From positions 42,684,195 to 42,748,194 of the forward strand of contig CM070876.1 of the NCBI GenBank assembly GCA_036365515.1: a stretch of DNA of 64,000 nt, read 5' to 3'. A program made the position numbers and the translations under genes. The DNA comes from Torymus aiolomorphi (Eukaryota; Arthropoda; Insecta; Hymenoptera; Torymidae). Under the pieces are notes generated by a model. It was given only the letters and a program-made list of their open reading frames with translations. It did no database searches and was not told the origin of the DNA. Shown piece after piece: positions 53,759 to 64,000 of the stretch (the first letter of the stretch is position 1; each line of letters starts with the position of its first letter).

Positions 53759-56700
53759 TTACCTTATTCCATCAATATTTTCACTAACGTAATCATACAT
53801 GTCTTTTGGATTTAAAATTGATTTTTCTGATGTTCTTTGTAAGGATGCCCTGCGTACTGTTCGTTTAACCACTGCTCCACATCCATCACACGGACTTTTC
53901 CCATGGCTAGTAGAAAAAAAGTTGTGCGACTTAACTTTTAAGCCAAAATCCTCCTCATGATGGCAGATATTAATGAAATTGTTCCTACAGTAAATAAATA
54001 CTATCTTGAAGGTAAAAATTATAAAAAATAAAATAAATCTGTTTAATATTGTGTACATAATAATACAAATTATTTGAACTTGCATCGTAGAAGTTGTTGC
54101 TTTTTTTAAATTTGATATACAGAAAAAATAAAGAACTGTTTTAATAATTTTATCTTTAAAGCTGTTTTCTACATAATGTAAAATTTTAACTCGGGTGTAA
54201 CCTGCAGGTCCAGGATCTTTATGGATTTTGATGTTCTGGGTCTCAAAATAGTTTTTCACACAAATTAAATATACTTTCAGAATATTACTTTGACATATTC
54301 CTAATAATTAAAATTAAATTTTTTCAGGTCATTTAATGAACAAAAATCTAAAGGTGTCTATTTTGTTCATATAATACGTATTAATATACTACAATAAAAG
54401 TACTCTTACTTGTTTTTGTATTGGGTAGGTGCTCCATCTGACATATAATGTACATTCTCAATAAACGGAAAATCTCGTTTTAGAAGTGCAATGAGTTGCC
54501 CTTGAAAAGTGTTAACTGCACAAGCATCATGTTTTAAACAATCACTAATAACACATACAGATAAGGTTTGTAATTTGTCGTTATTGTCTTTTTTATAATA
54601 CACTACAAACGGGTGTACAGTTGCTTGTGTATTATTAAAATAAAATGCTTGGATCGAGTCTTGACAAACAAATAAGAAATTTTCAGCAAAATCTTGAAGT
54701 ATAATACATGTATCTGGAGTAATAATTGTTTTGCAATGTTTTAAATAACATTTTTGCATTTCAGTCACATAATGATGCTTTGTTAACTCCCATAAGTCAT
54801 TGGCTAAATTTATAATAAAATTTCTTGTAGGTTCTTTTACCATAATAAGACTGACTCTATTATTAGATTGTGATTCAGCATTATTTACCCAATTATGATA
54901 TTCAATCTCTGAAACATCTTCGCATGAGCTTGATTCCAATATTTTCAGAATTTCTGCTTTACCAGGACAGTTTTCACAAAGATGTAGCATACAATCGCTC
55001 GAGTCTGTTGAACAAACACAATCATTTAAAATTACTCGGTAGGCTAAATTTTTGTTGATGGCAGACAATTTTAATTTGACATTTTGGTGTATAGGACATA
55101 CACAAATTGTATGTGTACCAGGTGCTCCAGCACTAATACATTCTTTTGGCCTTAAAGAAGCAAATATACTGAAACCTAGTTTGCGCTGATCTTTAAAATG
55201 CTGTTCATATTCTTCTGCCACCCAATTGTTGTATAGATCCTTCAAATCATACATCAACAGTCTTTTTTGTAACTTCTCTGTGATATTAGTAATAGGATTT
55301 TTAACACTGATGCAATCTTTAATGCCGCTACATATTCTACTATTGTTTTCATCTCTATAATACTGAGTTACAGATTCTCTAACTTCATTAGAATGAATGC
55401 TGTACACTTTACGCTTAATAGTTTCTAAGACACCTGGAAAAATATATTTTGAAATTAATTTCAAATAGTGTATACTTAATCACAAAATAAAATCATAATA
55501 ACAATATTATTTTTTTTTAATTTAACGATTATCAAGACGATAAAATTTAGCTCAATGTTTATTCTATTTTAATTACTATGACTTGTTATATTGGAAGAAA
55601 AGAAATAGTTTAGAATTAATTTATTTTTTTATTTTTTTTTTATATTAATTTTAATAGTTCTTTTAAAATCCAATAATTACTTTATTATTTTTTATCTAAT
55701 AATGAATAACGAAGGGTACCCCATGTTAAGATAGGCAAAATGCCACTATTAATGAAAGCGAAAAATGACAGTGATTTCATAGAAGTAGACTAAAAAAAGA
55801 ATTTTCTACGCTTTTTGCGGGGACCTATTTACCGTCCTTATACCAGTAAGCCCTAAAAATCGCATTTTTTGGAAATTATTTTTTTCTCCCGTTCCTCAAT
55901 GTTAAAAAATTAAAAAAAAAAATATGAGATTACAGCTTGTAAACAGAGAGAACATTGAGATTTCTCAAATATAGATTCTTTCTAATTAAATCGGATTTCA
56001 TTTAAATGTTTAAATTACAATTCATGTATTATTTTACTTAATCCGTAAACAATACTTAAGCAATACGTAAGCAATACGTAAGTAATACATAAATAATAAT
56101 ACTTAAGTAATAATACATGAGTAATATAAATAAATAATTATGAGGATTTTAAATTAAATATTTTATAGGGGTACCCTTTATCATTATAGTTGCTTGAACA
56201 AAAATTACATAGATTTTAATAAATTAAACTAAAATTTTCTATTAATAATTCTCAAGTGTAATATAATATATGTAACCTAATGTATAAAGGATTATCGATT
56301 CTATATGTTTACACTATGTCTATAATCAAGATATTAAGAATTTATTACAACCCATTTTTTAACTTACCTACAGTAATTTTAAGTTCTTTTGCTTTATTAA
56401 ACATATAACGTGAACATTGGAAATAATGTTTTGCTTGTTCAAATTTCCAATGATTTGGAAGTAATGTCAATAATGATATTTTTTTACCAAAATTAATTTC
56501 TTCATTATAACACTTAATTATGTTTCCAATCATTCCGTGAAATGACATACTATCCTCTTGTAGCTGTTTAAGATTGCATTGAGTTGGCAAATTAAGATTC
56601 AATGTTTTATTAACTGTTGTACAAAATTTCGTATTCATTGATTCTAAAACACTCTATGTTTTATTTTCCAAGCGATAATCACTAAGTTTCTCTCGTTTAA

Positions 56701-57271
56701 GAGGAGGTTCATCAAATCCATCGAGCATTTTATTTAAACGTTGAAATCCTTGGCTCAATAATATATCTTCTGAACTTTCTGATATACACACTTGGCTACT
56801 TGAAGAAACTTGACTACTTGAAGAAAGCTGCTCATTATTATTTACGTTTAAACCATCATTCCCAGTGTTTTCATCTTTTTCTGCATTTTTTGTTATTATT
56901 GATGTAATTTTGAACTCACAGTTTTTACAGTACTTGTTACCTGGATCTAAATTTATATTACAAATGTTACGAAATTTATCACATTTATCAGTACTAATCA
57001 TTACTAAATTATTCTCAATGGATTTTGAATGATTATTAAAACAATTGCAACACTTCCTTTGTCTACTTGTATATCGAGTATCATATTTATGAAGATGATG
57101 GTCGCAAATAAATTTATTTTCTACATTAATATCAAAATTTTTAATCCTAAATGATAAATACAGCTTTAATTCATTACTAAGATTACTAATTAGATTAAGA
57201 GATTTATTTCTTGTGTAATGCTCTAAATGACATTTATCATCCTCATGCAATTCACCAATATAGCACATCAT
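53759..57271 (-). CDS. Transposase of transposon C, three exons, one stop codon
   Basis: Minus-strand exons: 57271-56368, 55433-54410 and 53984-53759 (904+1024+226 nt = 718 codons with the stop). Intron 1 (56367-55434) has GTAAGT...TTTTTCCAG and intron 2 (54409-53985) GTAAGAG...TTTACTGTAG; both joins keep the frame. Exon 1 starts ATG (MMCYIGELHEDDKCHLEH), with a Cys/His segment (CDHHLHKYDTRY, CCNCF) and a Ser-rich linker. TAG at 56654-56656 is the only nonsense codon. Then KISLLTLLPNHW; exon 2 has SIFASLRPKECISAG, CVCPIHQNVKL, CENCPGK, DFAENF (Asp) and SDGAPTQYKNK (Asp); exon 3 has TSHGKSPCDGCGAVVKR (Asp). The order matches the transposase of element A. Probable cut-and-paste enzyme, Sola-like by its DDD-type motifs; assignment tentative. 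Confidence 0.82.
55434..56367 (-). other. Intron 1 of the transposon C transposase
   Basis: 934 bp, AT-rich, from GTAAGT at 56367 to TTTTTCCAG ending at 55434. It joins codons in phase 1 (ACTGTAG|GTGTC). Repeated GTAAGTAATA words occur around 56050-56110. Confidence 0.75.
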
Positions 57272-58047
57272 TTTCTTTCAATTCCTGAGAAGATAACACT
57301 TACAAAACACAATTGTACAATTTATAAAACTCAACCGAACCAATACTGATATACTTGGTAATAGTTCTGCTCAACTACCTTCACAATTCTACTTAGAAAT
57401 ATTCATTTCATTTTTTATTGTAACTTGTACTCATTGTTTAAGGACATTCCGTGCCGTGTGTTGTGTAACGGATGACGGGTTCACGGGTGTCTCGCACAGA
57501 AAAATGGATGTCTGTCATCTATTAACTTACGTCAACACAGGTTAAATGAAACTATCTATGTATGTTTCATTTAACTTGAGCTTATACGTATAACGCACGT
57601 AAAACTATAGAAAATCTGCATTTAAGACAATGTCTATACTAGGTAAGCGAGAAGCGCAACCGGTGCGCGCATGCGACAAGCCATACGTTTTGCACAAAGT
57701 ACTTGAAATACTTAAAATGATAAATAATATCGTTGTATACGATTGAACGTAAACGTGAGTTTATATTATTAGGGTTTGTCAGCGAGAAGAAATAAACGGG
57801 AAAATTAGACTTCAAAAGTCTATGCAACCAACTCTACTCGAAAGTGAAAGTTGATTGCAGAAAAAGGTATGCACGCTTATGCGTACGAGTAAACAGGCAA
57901 TAAGGCATTGTATAGGTAAAACGGAAAGTGGTAAGGTAAAAGGAATGTGCATAAAGCACGTAGCGACTAGGCGCCGCAGGACTCTATTTAAGCCCGCTGG
58001 GTGATGTTTTTCATAGTGGGAGCGCATCGGACGCTTGCCATCTAGCG
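57272..58047 (-). other. 5' flank of the transposase gene inside transposon C
   Basis: Unique sequence between the start codon and the right terminal repeat, presumably leader and promoter. No TATA box in a convincing position. Confidence 0.45.
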
Positions 58048-59090
58048 GGCGTAAAGTACTATAATGCCGTTTTAAATTGACCCGAACTATACAGAATACA
58101 AGAAAATATCACTGCTTTATACCCATTCATGATTCAACATTAAAAGCAAAACTTACTTCGTTTGATAATGATTATAAAATAGTTAAAATAAAATGAATAT
58201 TACAAAAAAAATTTTACTTAAATTCTTATTTTCAACTTTAATTATCTATAAAGTCTGCATAGGTAATTTAATCAACCTAAAGCCATTACTATCGCTTGCT
58301 CGCGTCGCATGCGCGCATGGCTTGCTCGCATCGCTTGGGCTAATCGCACGTGCTTCTCGCATAGTGTATACACGGCCTAAGATCTTCAAAATATGCAGCC
58401 TCAGCACTTTTTTTAGGACAATTATGCCAAACTTATGGTTGATCTTGTAAATAAAACTTTTCCTATATTTCACAAGCTCTAATTTTACCACTTGAAAAAT
58501 ATTTTTTTATAAAAACGGCTATAACTTTGGCTCTAGAGGTCCTAGAAAAATCAGCGACTACGGATTTTAAAGGTCTAGGAACCACCTTTGTATCTATGTT
58601 ACGAATACGTGTCAAAAATAATTATAAGATGGTAGAATTCATGTCAGTAGAGAGCCATTTTTGATTATTTTAGGTATCGAAAAATTAGATATTATAATGC
58701 TCGACAAAAAATTATTTTTTGACTTTTTCCTATGATAGGAAAAGAGTATAGTTAGATAACATCATATTCTAATGAAAAATACTTTTGTTAATGATTTTTA
58801 ATTAAAATTCGGTTGACACTGTGACCATGAACACGGTTGATTTTCGCGATTTTTGATAAAAACGTCAACTTCAAAAGGCTGTATCTTGAAGTCTATTCAA
58901 TCAATTTAGGTCCTCAAAAAAAGAAATTAAAGGTCTCGTTGAGACAAAAAAAATGAGACCTCACCGACCTTATTTTGTTAAAATTTCAGCCTTTTAGAAT
59001 TTTTTGAAAACTGGCTAAAAACAGGTCAAAATCAGGGTTTAAAAAAATTCCAGCAGGAATTAGGAATGAGATAAGGGGCTGAAATTTTGC

Positions 59091-59854
59091 ACAAGCTATT
59101 TTTTTTATATGTACTTTCATAAAAAAAATCGTCGACAAAATCGACGACCCCCCGCGCACACTTTTAAAAAAAGTACAGGAACGACCCATATATATATATA
59201 TATACCTATACTATTTTTATGATCCAAGTCGGGGTCTGCGAGTAGAAAGTCACTTCTGCAATGGTCGCCAAGTTGACCAATCAGGATGTGGGAACGTTTG
59301 CTCAATTAAGCGCTGAAGCGCAAGGAGTCGCGGGAAGTTTGAAATAAAACTCGAACTCGGAGAAATAACTTTAACTCAAGGTTTATTAAATTAATTAAAT
59401 ACTTTATGAATTTTAACAAATAGATAGACTTTTGACCGTGATTCTATACAATTCAATTAACTCAAATTTTAATCGTAATGGCGACTGACTCAGAGACGTG
59501 GTCAGAGCTCGTGCACTAGTGCAACTGACTACAGAGCTTCTCATGTGCTCGGTAGCGACTGACTCGATGCCGGCGGTGTGGCCCAATTTATATTCTGGAT
59601 TGTGGGTGGAGCTTCAGGTTGGTAGTGGGAGACAGTATGGTATAGAGGCTGTAGGATGTCAAGTTGCCTCAGAGGCCTCCCCCACTCTGAAATAGAGAGA
59701 GCGGCGGTGGAGGGATATCAGACCTGAATATAGGGTCGAGAGCGATGACCAGCGGGTGACGGGCCGCCTCTCTCCAGTGGCGTGGGACGCCGCTAGTTCG
59801 TGATTGGTTGTTGACGATGGCTCGGGCCGTTGGGCTGTTACGCCATTACGCAAT
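59091..59854. other. Intergenic GC-mixed block
   Basis: Includes a TA run (59190-59201), an AATAAAACTCG...GGTTTATTAAATTAATTAAATAC segment (59343-59400) and GC-rich sequence. The composition resembles an LTR in reverse orientation, but no ends were found. No gene recognised. Confidence 0.4.
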
Positions 59855-59953
59855 GATTCTCGGAAGTGTTTACGCTCTTCGCTAATGGATTCTCGGAAGT
59901 GTTTACGCTCCTCGCTAATGGATTCTCGGAAGTGTTTACGCTCCTCGGAATGC
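59855..59953. repeat. 33-bp tandem repeat, three copies
   Basis: GATTCTCGGAAGTGTTTACG then CTCCTCGCTAATG, repeated three times with one substitution. Confidence 0.85.
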
Positions 59954-60652
59954 TGACTCTCTGTTTTGACCTTGGATTGTTTCCTTCTTAAGTGATTTTT
60001 GACCGTTGGAATTTGGCTTCTTGGTATTGTTGACTTCGATTACCTCCCCTCTTTGTTCTTGAATGCCTTGACCGTTGCTACTTGTCCTTGAGGATTTCCT
60101 AGAATCTTAGAGCAGTAAATAATTCTTGGAAGAGCTTTTCACCCTGAGCGAGCTTCTTTTATTTAATTGTTAATTCAATTATTAATTAACGTTATCGCGT
60201 TTATTTCGCTGTCGATCGCCCCGTCTACTATTTATTTAATTACGAATACCATTATTAACTATCGTCAGGACAGTTTATTTCTATTCGGGTTATCGTAAAT
60301 TCGTTAATTGTTTATTTAATATTTATTTACGGAACAGGTTAAAATTATTTATCTGATTAATTAAACAAATTCATTATTTTATTGTTAAAATCTTTATCGG
60401 GATTATTATTTTATAGTAATACGTTTCAATACGTTTGTTATTCAAATGGTTATTTATTTTGATATTTATTTTGAAATTAATCTCTTAAATTCGAATTATC
60501 ATTGTAGAACGATCCTAAATATTACGTTACTCGACCATGCGAACGCAGTTCATAACGCTAGACAATCATCCATGATATTGTGTGTATGTATATATATGTT
60601 ATATGTTGAGAGATGCGTAAGGTTAGGTTGTATGTATGGGCGTGTGTTCGTT

Positions 60653-60657
<5 letters not shown>
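59954..60657. other. AT-rich intergenic sequence
   Basis: TTATTTA-rich, no feature supported. Confidence 0.5.

Positions 60658-60742
<85 letters not shown>
60658..60742. repeat. (TA)n microsatellite
   Basis: About 84 bp of uninterrupted TA. Confidence 0.95.
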
Positions 60743-60747
<5 letters not shown>

Positions 60748-60819
60748 CACATGACAGGAAGTCGCAACACCGGATGAGAGTCTGAAACTATGGAGAAAAT
60801 TAAGAATCGGAAAGTGGAC

Positions 60820-61075
60820 ATCAAAAAATTCAGCTCTCAATATCTTTTAAACGAGATACTCTTTTTAAATAAAATTCTTTGATTTGAGTAGAGCAATGAA
60901 ATGGCTTTCGATTAAGAGGATATGTTATATAGTTGAAACTAACGCAATAGGTATAAGTGCATTGATTTTTTTCTCGTACATCCATATCAATGTATATCAT
61001 CGCGCGGTCACTCCTAAGGCTCTTCTATACTTGCCTTCGGAGCGCTCCCGCGCTCCTTGATCACTATCTATAAGA
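60820..61075 (-). repeat. Interspersed repeat, copy 3 (inverted)
   Basis: Inverse of 13620-13850: GAAATGGCTTTCGATTAAGAG, TATACTTGCCTTCGGAGCGC, TCCCGCGCTCCTTGAT. It ends exactly where the satellite begins. Confidence 0.65.
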
Positions 61076-63860
61076 AACCGTCGAAACATTTTTCCTAACG
61101 AAGGATTTGCGACTCTGGGAATTTTTTTTTGCTTTTTTCCCGTTTATGACACAGTATATTACCCTGGGGGGGCTTCTCCGTAAAAGCAATCAGGTTCATA
61201 ATTTTTTTTGAGCATTTAGGGTCGTTATCTATAAGAAACCGTCGAAACATTTTTCCTAACGAAGGATTTGCGACTCTGGGAATTTTTTCTCGCTTTTTTT
61301 TTCTCATTTATGACACACTATATCACCCTGGGGTGCTTTTCTGGAAAAGCGATCTCGTTCATAATTTTTTTCTAAGCATTTGGGATTACTATCTATAAGA
61401 AACCGTCAAAACATTTTTCCTAACGATGGATTTGCGACTCTGGGAATTTTTTTTCGCTTTTTTTCCCATTTATGACACAGTATATGGGCCTGGGGGGGTT
61501 TTTTCGGAAAAGCTATTTCGTTCATAATTTCTTTTTAAGCATTTGGGATCACTATCTATAAGAAATCGTCAAAATATTTTTCCTAACGAAGGATTTGCGA
61601 CTCTGGGAATTTTTTTTTTGCTTTTTTTCCCGTTTATGAAACAGTATATCACCCTGGGGGGGGGGGGGGGGGGGGGGGGCTTGCCCGTAAAAGCGATCAG
61701 GTTCATAATTTTTTTTGATCATTTGGGGTCGTTATCTATAAGAAACCGTCAAAACATTTTTCCTAACGATGGATTTGCGACTCTGGGAATTTTTTTTCGC
61801 TTTTTTTCGCGTTTATGACACAGTATATGTACCTAGAGGGGCTTTTCCGGAAAAAGCGATCTGGTTCATAATTTTTTTCTGAGCATTTGGGATCACTATC
61901 TATAAGAAACCGACGAAACATTTTTCCTAACGAAGGATTTGCGACTCTCGGAATTTGTTTTCGCTTTTTTTTCCCGTTTACGACACAGTATATGGGCCTG
62001 GGGGGGCTTTTCCGGAAAAGCGATCAGGTTTATAATTTTTTTCTGAGCTTTTGGGGTTGTTATATATAAGAAACCGTCGCAACATTTTTCCTAACGAAGT
62101 AATTGTGGCTCTAGGAATTGTTTTTTCGCTTTTTTTCCCGTTTATGACACAGTATATGGACCAGCAGTGGCCTTTCCGGAAAAGCGATTTCGTTCATAAT
62201 TTTTTTTTAAGCTTTCCCGTTCACTATCTATAAGAAACCGTCGAAACATTTTTCCTAACGAAGTAATTGTGGCTCTAGGAATTTTTTTTCGCTTTTTTTC
62301 CCGTTTATGACACAGTATATGGCCCAGCAGTAGCTTTTCCGGAAAAGCGATTTCATTCATAATTTTTTTTAAGCTTTCCGGTTCACTATCTATAAGAAAC
62401 CGTCGAAACATTTTTTCTAACGATGGATTTGCGACTCTGGGAATTTTTTTTCGCTTTTTTTCCCATTTATGACACAGTATATGGGCCTGGGGGGGTTTTT
62501 CCGGAAAAGCTATTTCGTTCATAATTTCTTTTTAAGCATTTGGGATCACTATCTATAAGAAATCGTCGAAATATTTTTCCTAACGAAGGATTTGCGACTC
62601 TGGGAATTTTTTTTTTGCTTTTTTTCCCGTTTATGAAACAGTATATCACCCGGGGGGGGGGGGGGGGCTTGCCCGTAAAAGCGATCAGGTTCATAATTTT
62701 TTTTGATCATTTGGGGTCGTTATCTATAAGAAACCGTCGAAACATTTTTCCTAACGATGGATTTGCGACTCTGGGAATTTTTTTTCGCTTTTTTTCGCGT
62801 TTATGACACAGTATATGTACCTGGAGGGGCTTTTCCGGAAAAAGCGATCTGGTTCATAATTTTTTTCTGAGCATTTGGGATCACTATCTATAAGAAACCG
62901 ACGAAACATTTTTCCTAACGAAGGATTTGCGACTCTTGGAATTTTTTTTCGCTTTTTTTCCCGTTTACGACACAGTATATGGGCCTGGGGGGGCTTTTCC
63001 GGAAAAGCGATCAGGTTTATAATTTTTTTCTGAGCATTTGGGGTTGTTATATATAAGAAACCGTCGCAACATTTTTCCTAACGAAGTAATTGTGGCTCTA
63101 GGAATTGTTTTTTCGCTTTTTTTCCCGTTTATGACACAGTATATGGGCCAGCAGTAGCCTTTCCGGAAAAGCGATTTCGTTCATAATTTTTTTTAAGCTT
63201 TCCGGTTCACTATCTATAAGAAACCGTCGAAACATTTTTCCTAACGAAGTAATTGTGGCTCTAGGAATTTTTTTCCCTTTTTTTCCCGTTTATGACACAG
63301 TATATGGCCCAGCAGTAGCTTTTCCGGAAAAGCGATTTCATTCATAATTTTTTTCTAAGCATTTGGGATCACTATCTATAAGAAACCGTCGAAACATTTT
63401 TCCTAACGAAGGATTTGCGACTCTGGGAATTTTTTTTTTGCTTTTTTTCCCGTTTATGACACAGTATATCACACTGGGGGAACTTTTCCGGAAAAGTGAT
63501 CAGGTTCATAATTTTTTTTTTGAGCATTTGGGGTCGTTATCTATAAGAAACCGTTGCAACATTTTTCCTAACGAAGTAATTGTGGCTCTGGGAATTTTTT
63601 TCCCTTTTATGATACAGTATATCATCCTGGGGGGGGTTTTTCTGGAAAAGCAATCAGGTTCATAATTTTTTTCTGAGCATTTGAGGTTTTTATCTATAAG
63701 AAACCGTCGAAACATTTTTTCTAACGAAGTAATTGTGGCTCTAGGAATTTTTTTTCCTGTTTATGACACAGTATATCGCCCTGGGGTGTCTTTTCCGGAA
63801 AAGCGATTTCCTCCATAATTTTTTTTAGCTTGTGTGGGACCGTTCCTTCAAGTACCAGTC
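61063..63860 (+). repeat. ~164-bp satellite array with six-monomer higher-order repeat
   Basis: About 17 monomers, each starting CTATCTATAAGAAACCGTCG, then AAACATTTTTCCTAACGAAGG, a T-run, CCCGTTTATGACACAGTATAT, a G-run and CTTTTCCGGAAAAGCGAT. Starts near 61063, 61225, 61389, 61551, 61731, 61896, 62059, 62223, 62383, 62548, 62721, 62884, 63048, 63210, 63371, 63539 and 63691. Monomers 61551-62547 recur as 62548-63538 (~988-997 bp), with the same order of variants: long G-run, then ATTGTGGCTCTAGG types. The last monomer (63855) is diverged. Frames across it are repeat by-products. Confidence 0.9.
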
Positions 63861-64000
63861 GCAAAATTTTTCCTAACGAAGATATTGCGACTGTGGGAAT
63901 TTTAGTTTTCGTGTGTGTCACTATGGGCAAATTGACTTGTCTGTGAGGGTGGGTTTGGGGGTGGTTTATAAGGGTGGCTAAGTGCTAAATTGGTTTTTAC
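63861..64000. other. Sequence after the satellite
   Basis: The diverged last monomer fades into GT/GGGT-rich sequence to the window end. No gene. Confidence 0.5.

Larger units (their letters stand above)
52411..59090 (-). mobile_element. DDD-type DNA transposon C, 6.7 kb, inverted ends over 1 kb
   Basis: Terminal inverted repeats start GCAAAATTTCAGCCCCTTAT. The left is 52411-53625, the right 58048-59090. They are near-identical; the translated 81-residue frame at 53182 reappears unchanged at 58246 inverted. The right copy lacks about 171 bp present on the left between two direct copies of GGTCTCATTTTTTTTG (52542 and 52713), evidently a deletion between those repeats. The gene in the middle reads on the minus strand. 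No target duplication is visible: left flank ATTAATTGGA, right flank ACAAGCTATT. Near-identity of the ends points to recent activity. Confidence 0.85.

Noticed and set aside
55434..56367. Separate genes for the transposase fragments of transposon C
   Set aside because: GT...AG borders and continuous phase make introns of one gene the simpler reading.
61543..63930. Repeated frames with SLSIRNRRNIFPNEGFATLG
   Set aside because: They follow the satellite monomer; T- and G-runs encode Phe and Gly stretches and start and stop with the repeat.

Overview
The window looks like a gene-poor, transposon-packed stretch of an arthropod nuclear genome, most likely an insect. I found no host protein-coding gene, rRNA gene or functional tRNA gene. 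The evidence is the mixture of elements: BEL/Pao, Ty3/gypsy and Penelope-like retroelements, a mariner, a Harbinger remnant, intron-containing DDD-type DNA transposons, many palindromic MITEs, long microsatellites and a satellite array. The species cannot be told from the sequence.

Layout. 1-2.8 kb: 5' end of a BEL/Pao gag (minus strand), degenerate tandem repeats and a decayed reading frame. 3.8-19.0 kb: small inverted-repeat elements, including foldbacks built of 28-bp or 10-bp units, a Transib-type MITE with a CACAGTG terminus and CGGCG duplication, a Mutator-like MITE with a 9-bp duplication, a piggyBac-like MITE in TTAA, two tRNA-headed SINE-like pieces and long (GA)n and (TA)n tracts. 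19.5-20.6 kb: probable solo LTR. 24.1-25.4 kb: mariner with a frameshifted DD34D transposase. 25.5-26.3 kb: Harbinger remnant. 26.3-30.7 kb: an AT-rich repeat family, a promoter-like segment and a 2.2-kb foldback of 92-bp units. 31.1-34.6 kb: DDD transposon A with 600-bp terminal repeats. 35.0-45.0 kb: two degraded Ty3/gypsy elements (A and B), B split by a Penelope-like insertion with a 14-bp target duplication. 45.2-51.0 kb: a nearly complete Ty3/gypsy element C with LTRs, a predicted -1 frameshift signal and a pol with few lesions. 52.4-59.1 kb: DDD transposon C with terminal repeats over 1 kb and a three-exon transposase gene. 61.1-63.8 kb: a ~164-bp satellite with a six-monomer higher-order repeat.

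The most interesting items are: (1) gypsy A pol carries, between RNase H and integrase, a domain resembling an OARD1/TARG1-type macro (ADP-ribose-binding) domain; (2) the spliced, almost intact transposase of transposon C and its frameshifted relative in transposon A; (3) in gypsy C, a slippery A-AAA-AAC followed by a possible H-type pseudoknot, and a leader with two hairpins that share a 14-nt loop but have different complementary stems; (4) the Transib-like MITE.

All elements are read by eye. Family names rest on motifs and termini, not on database searches.
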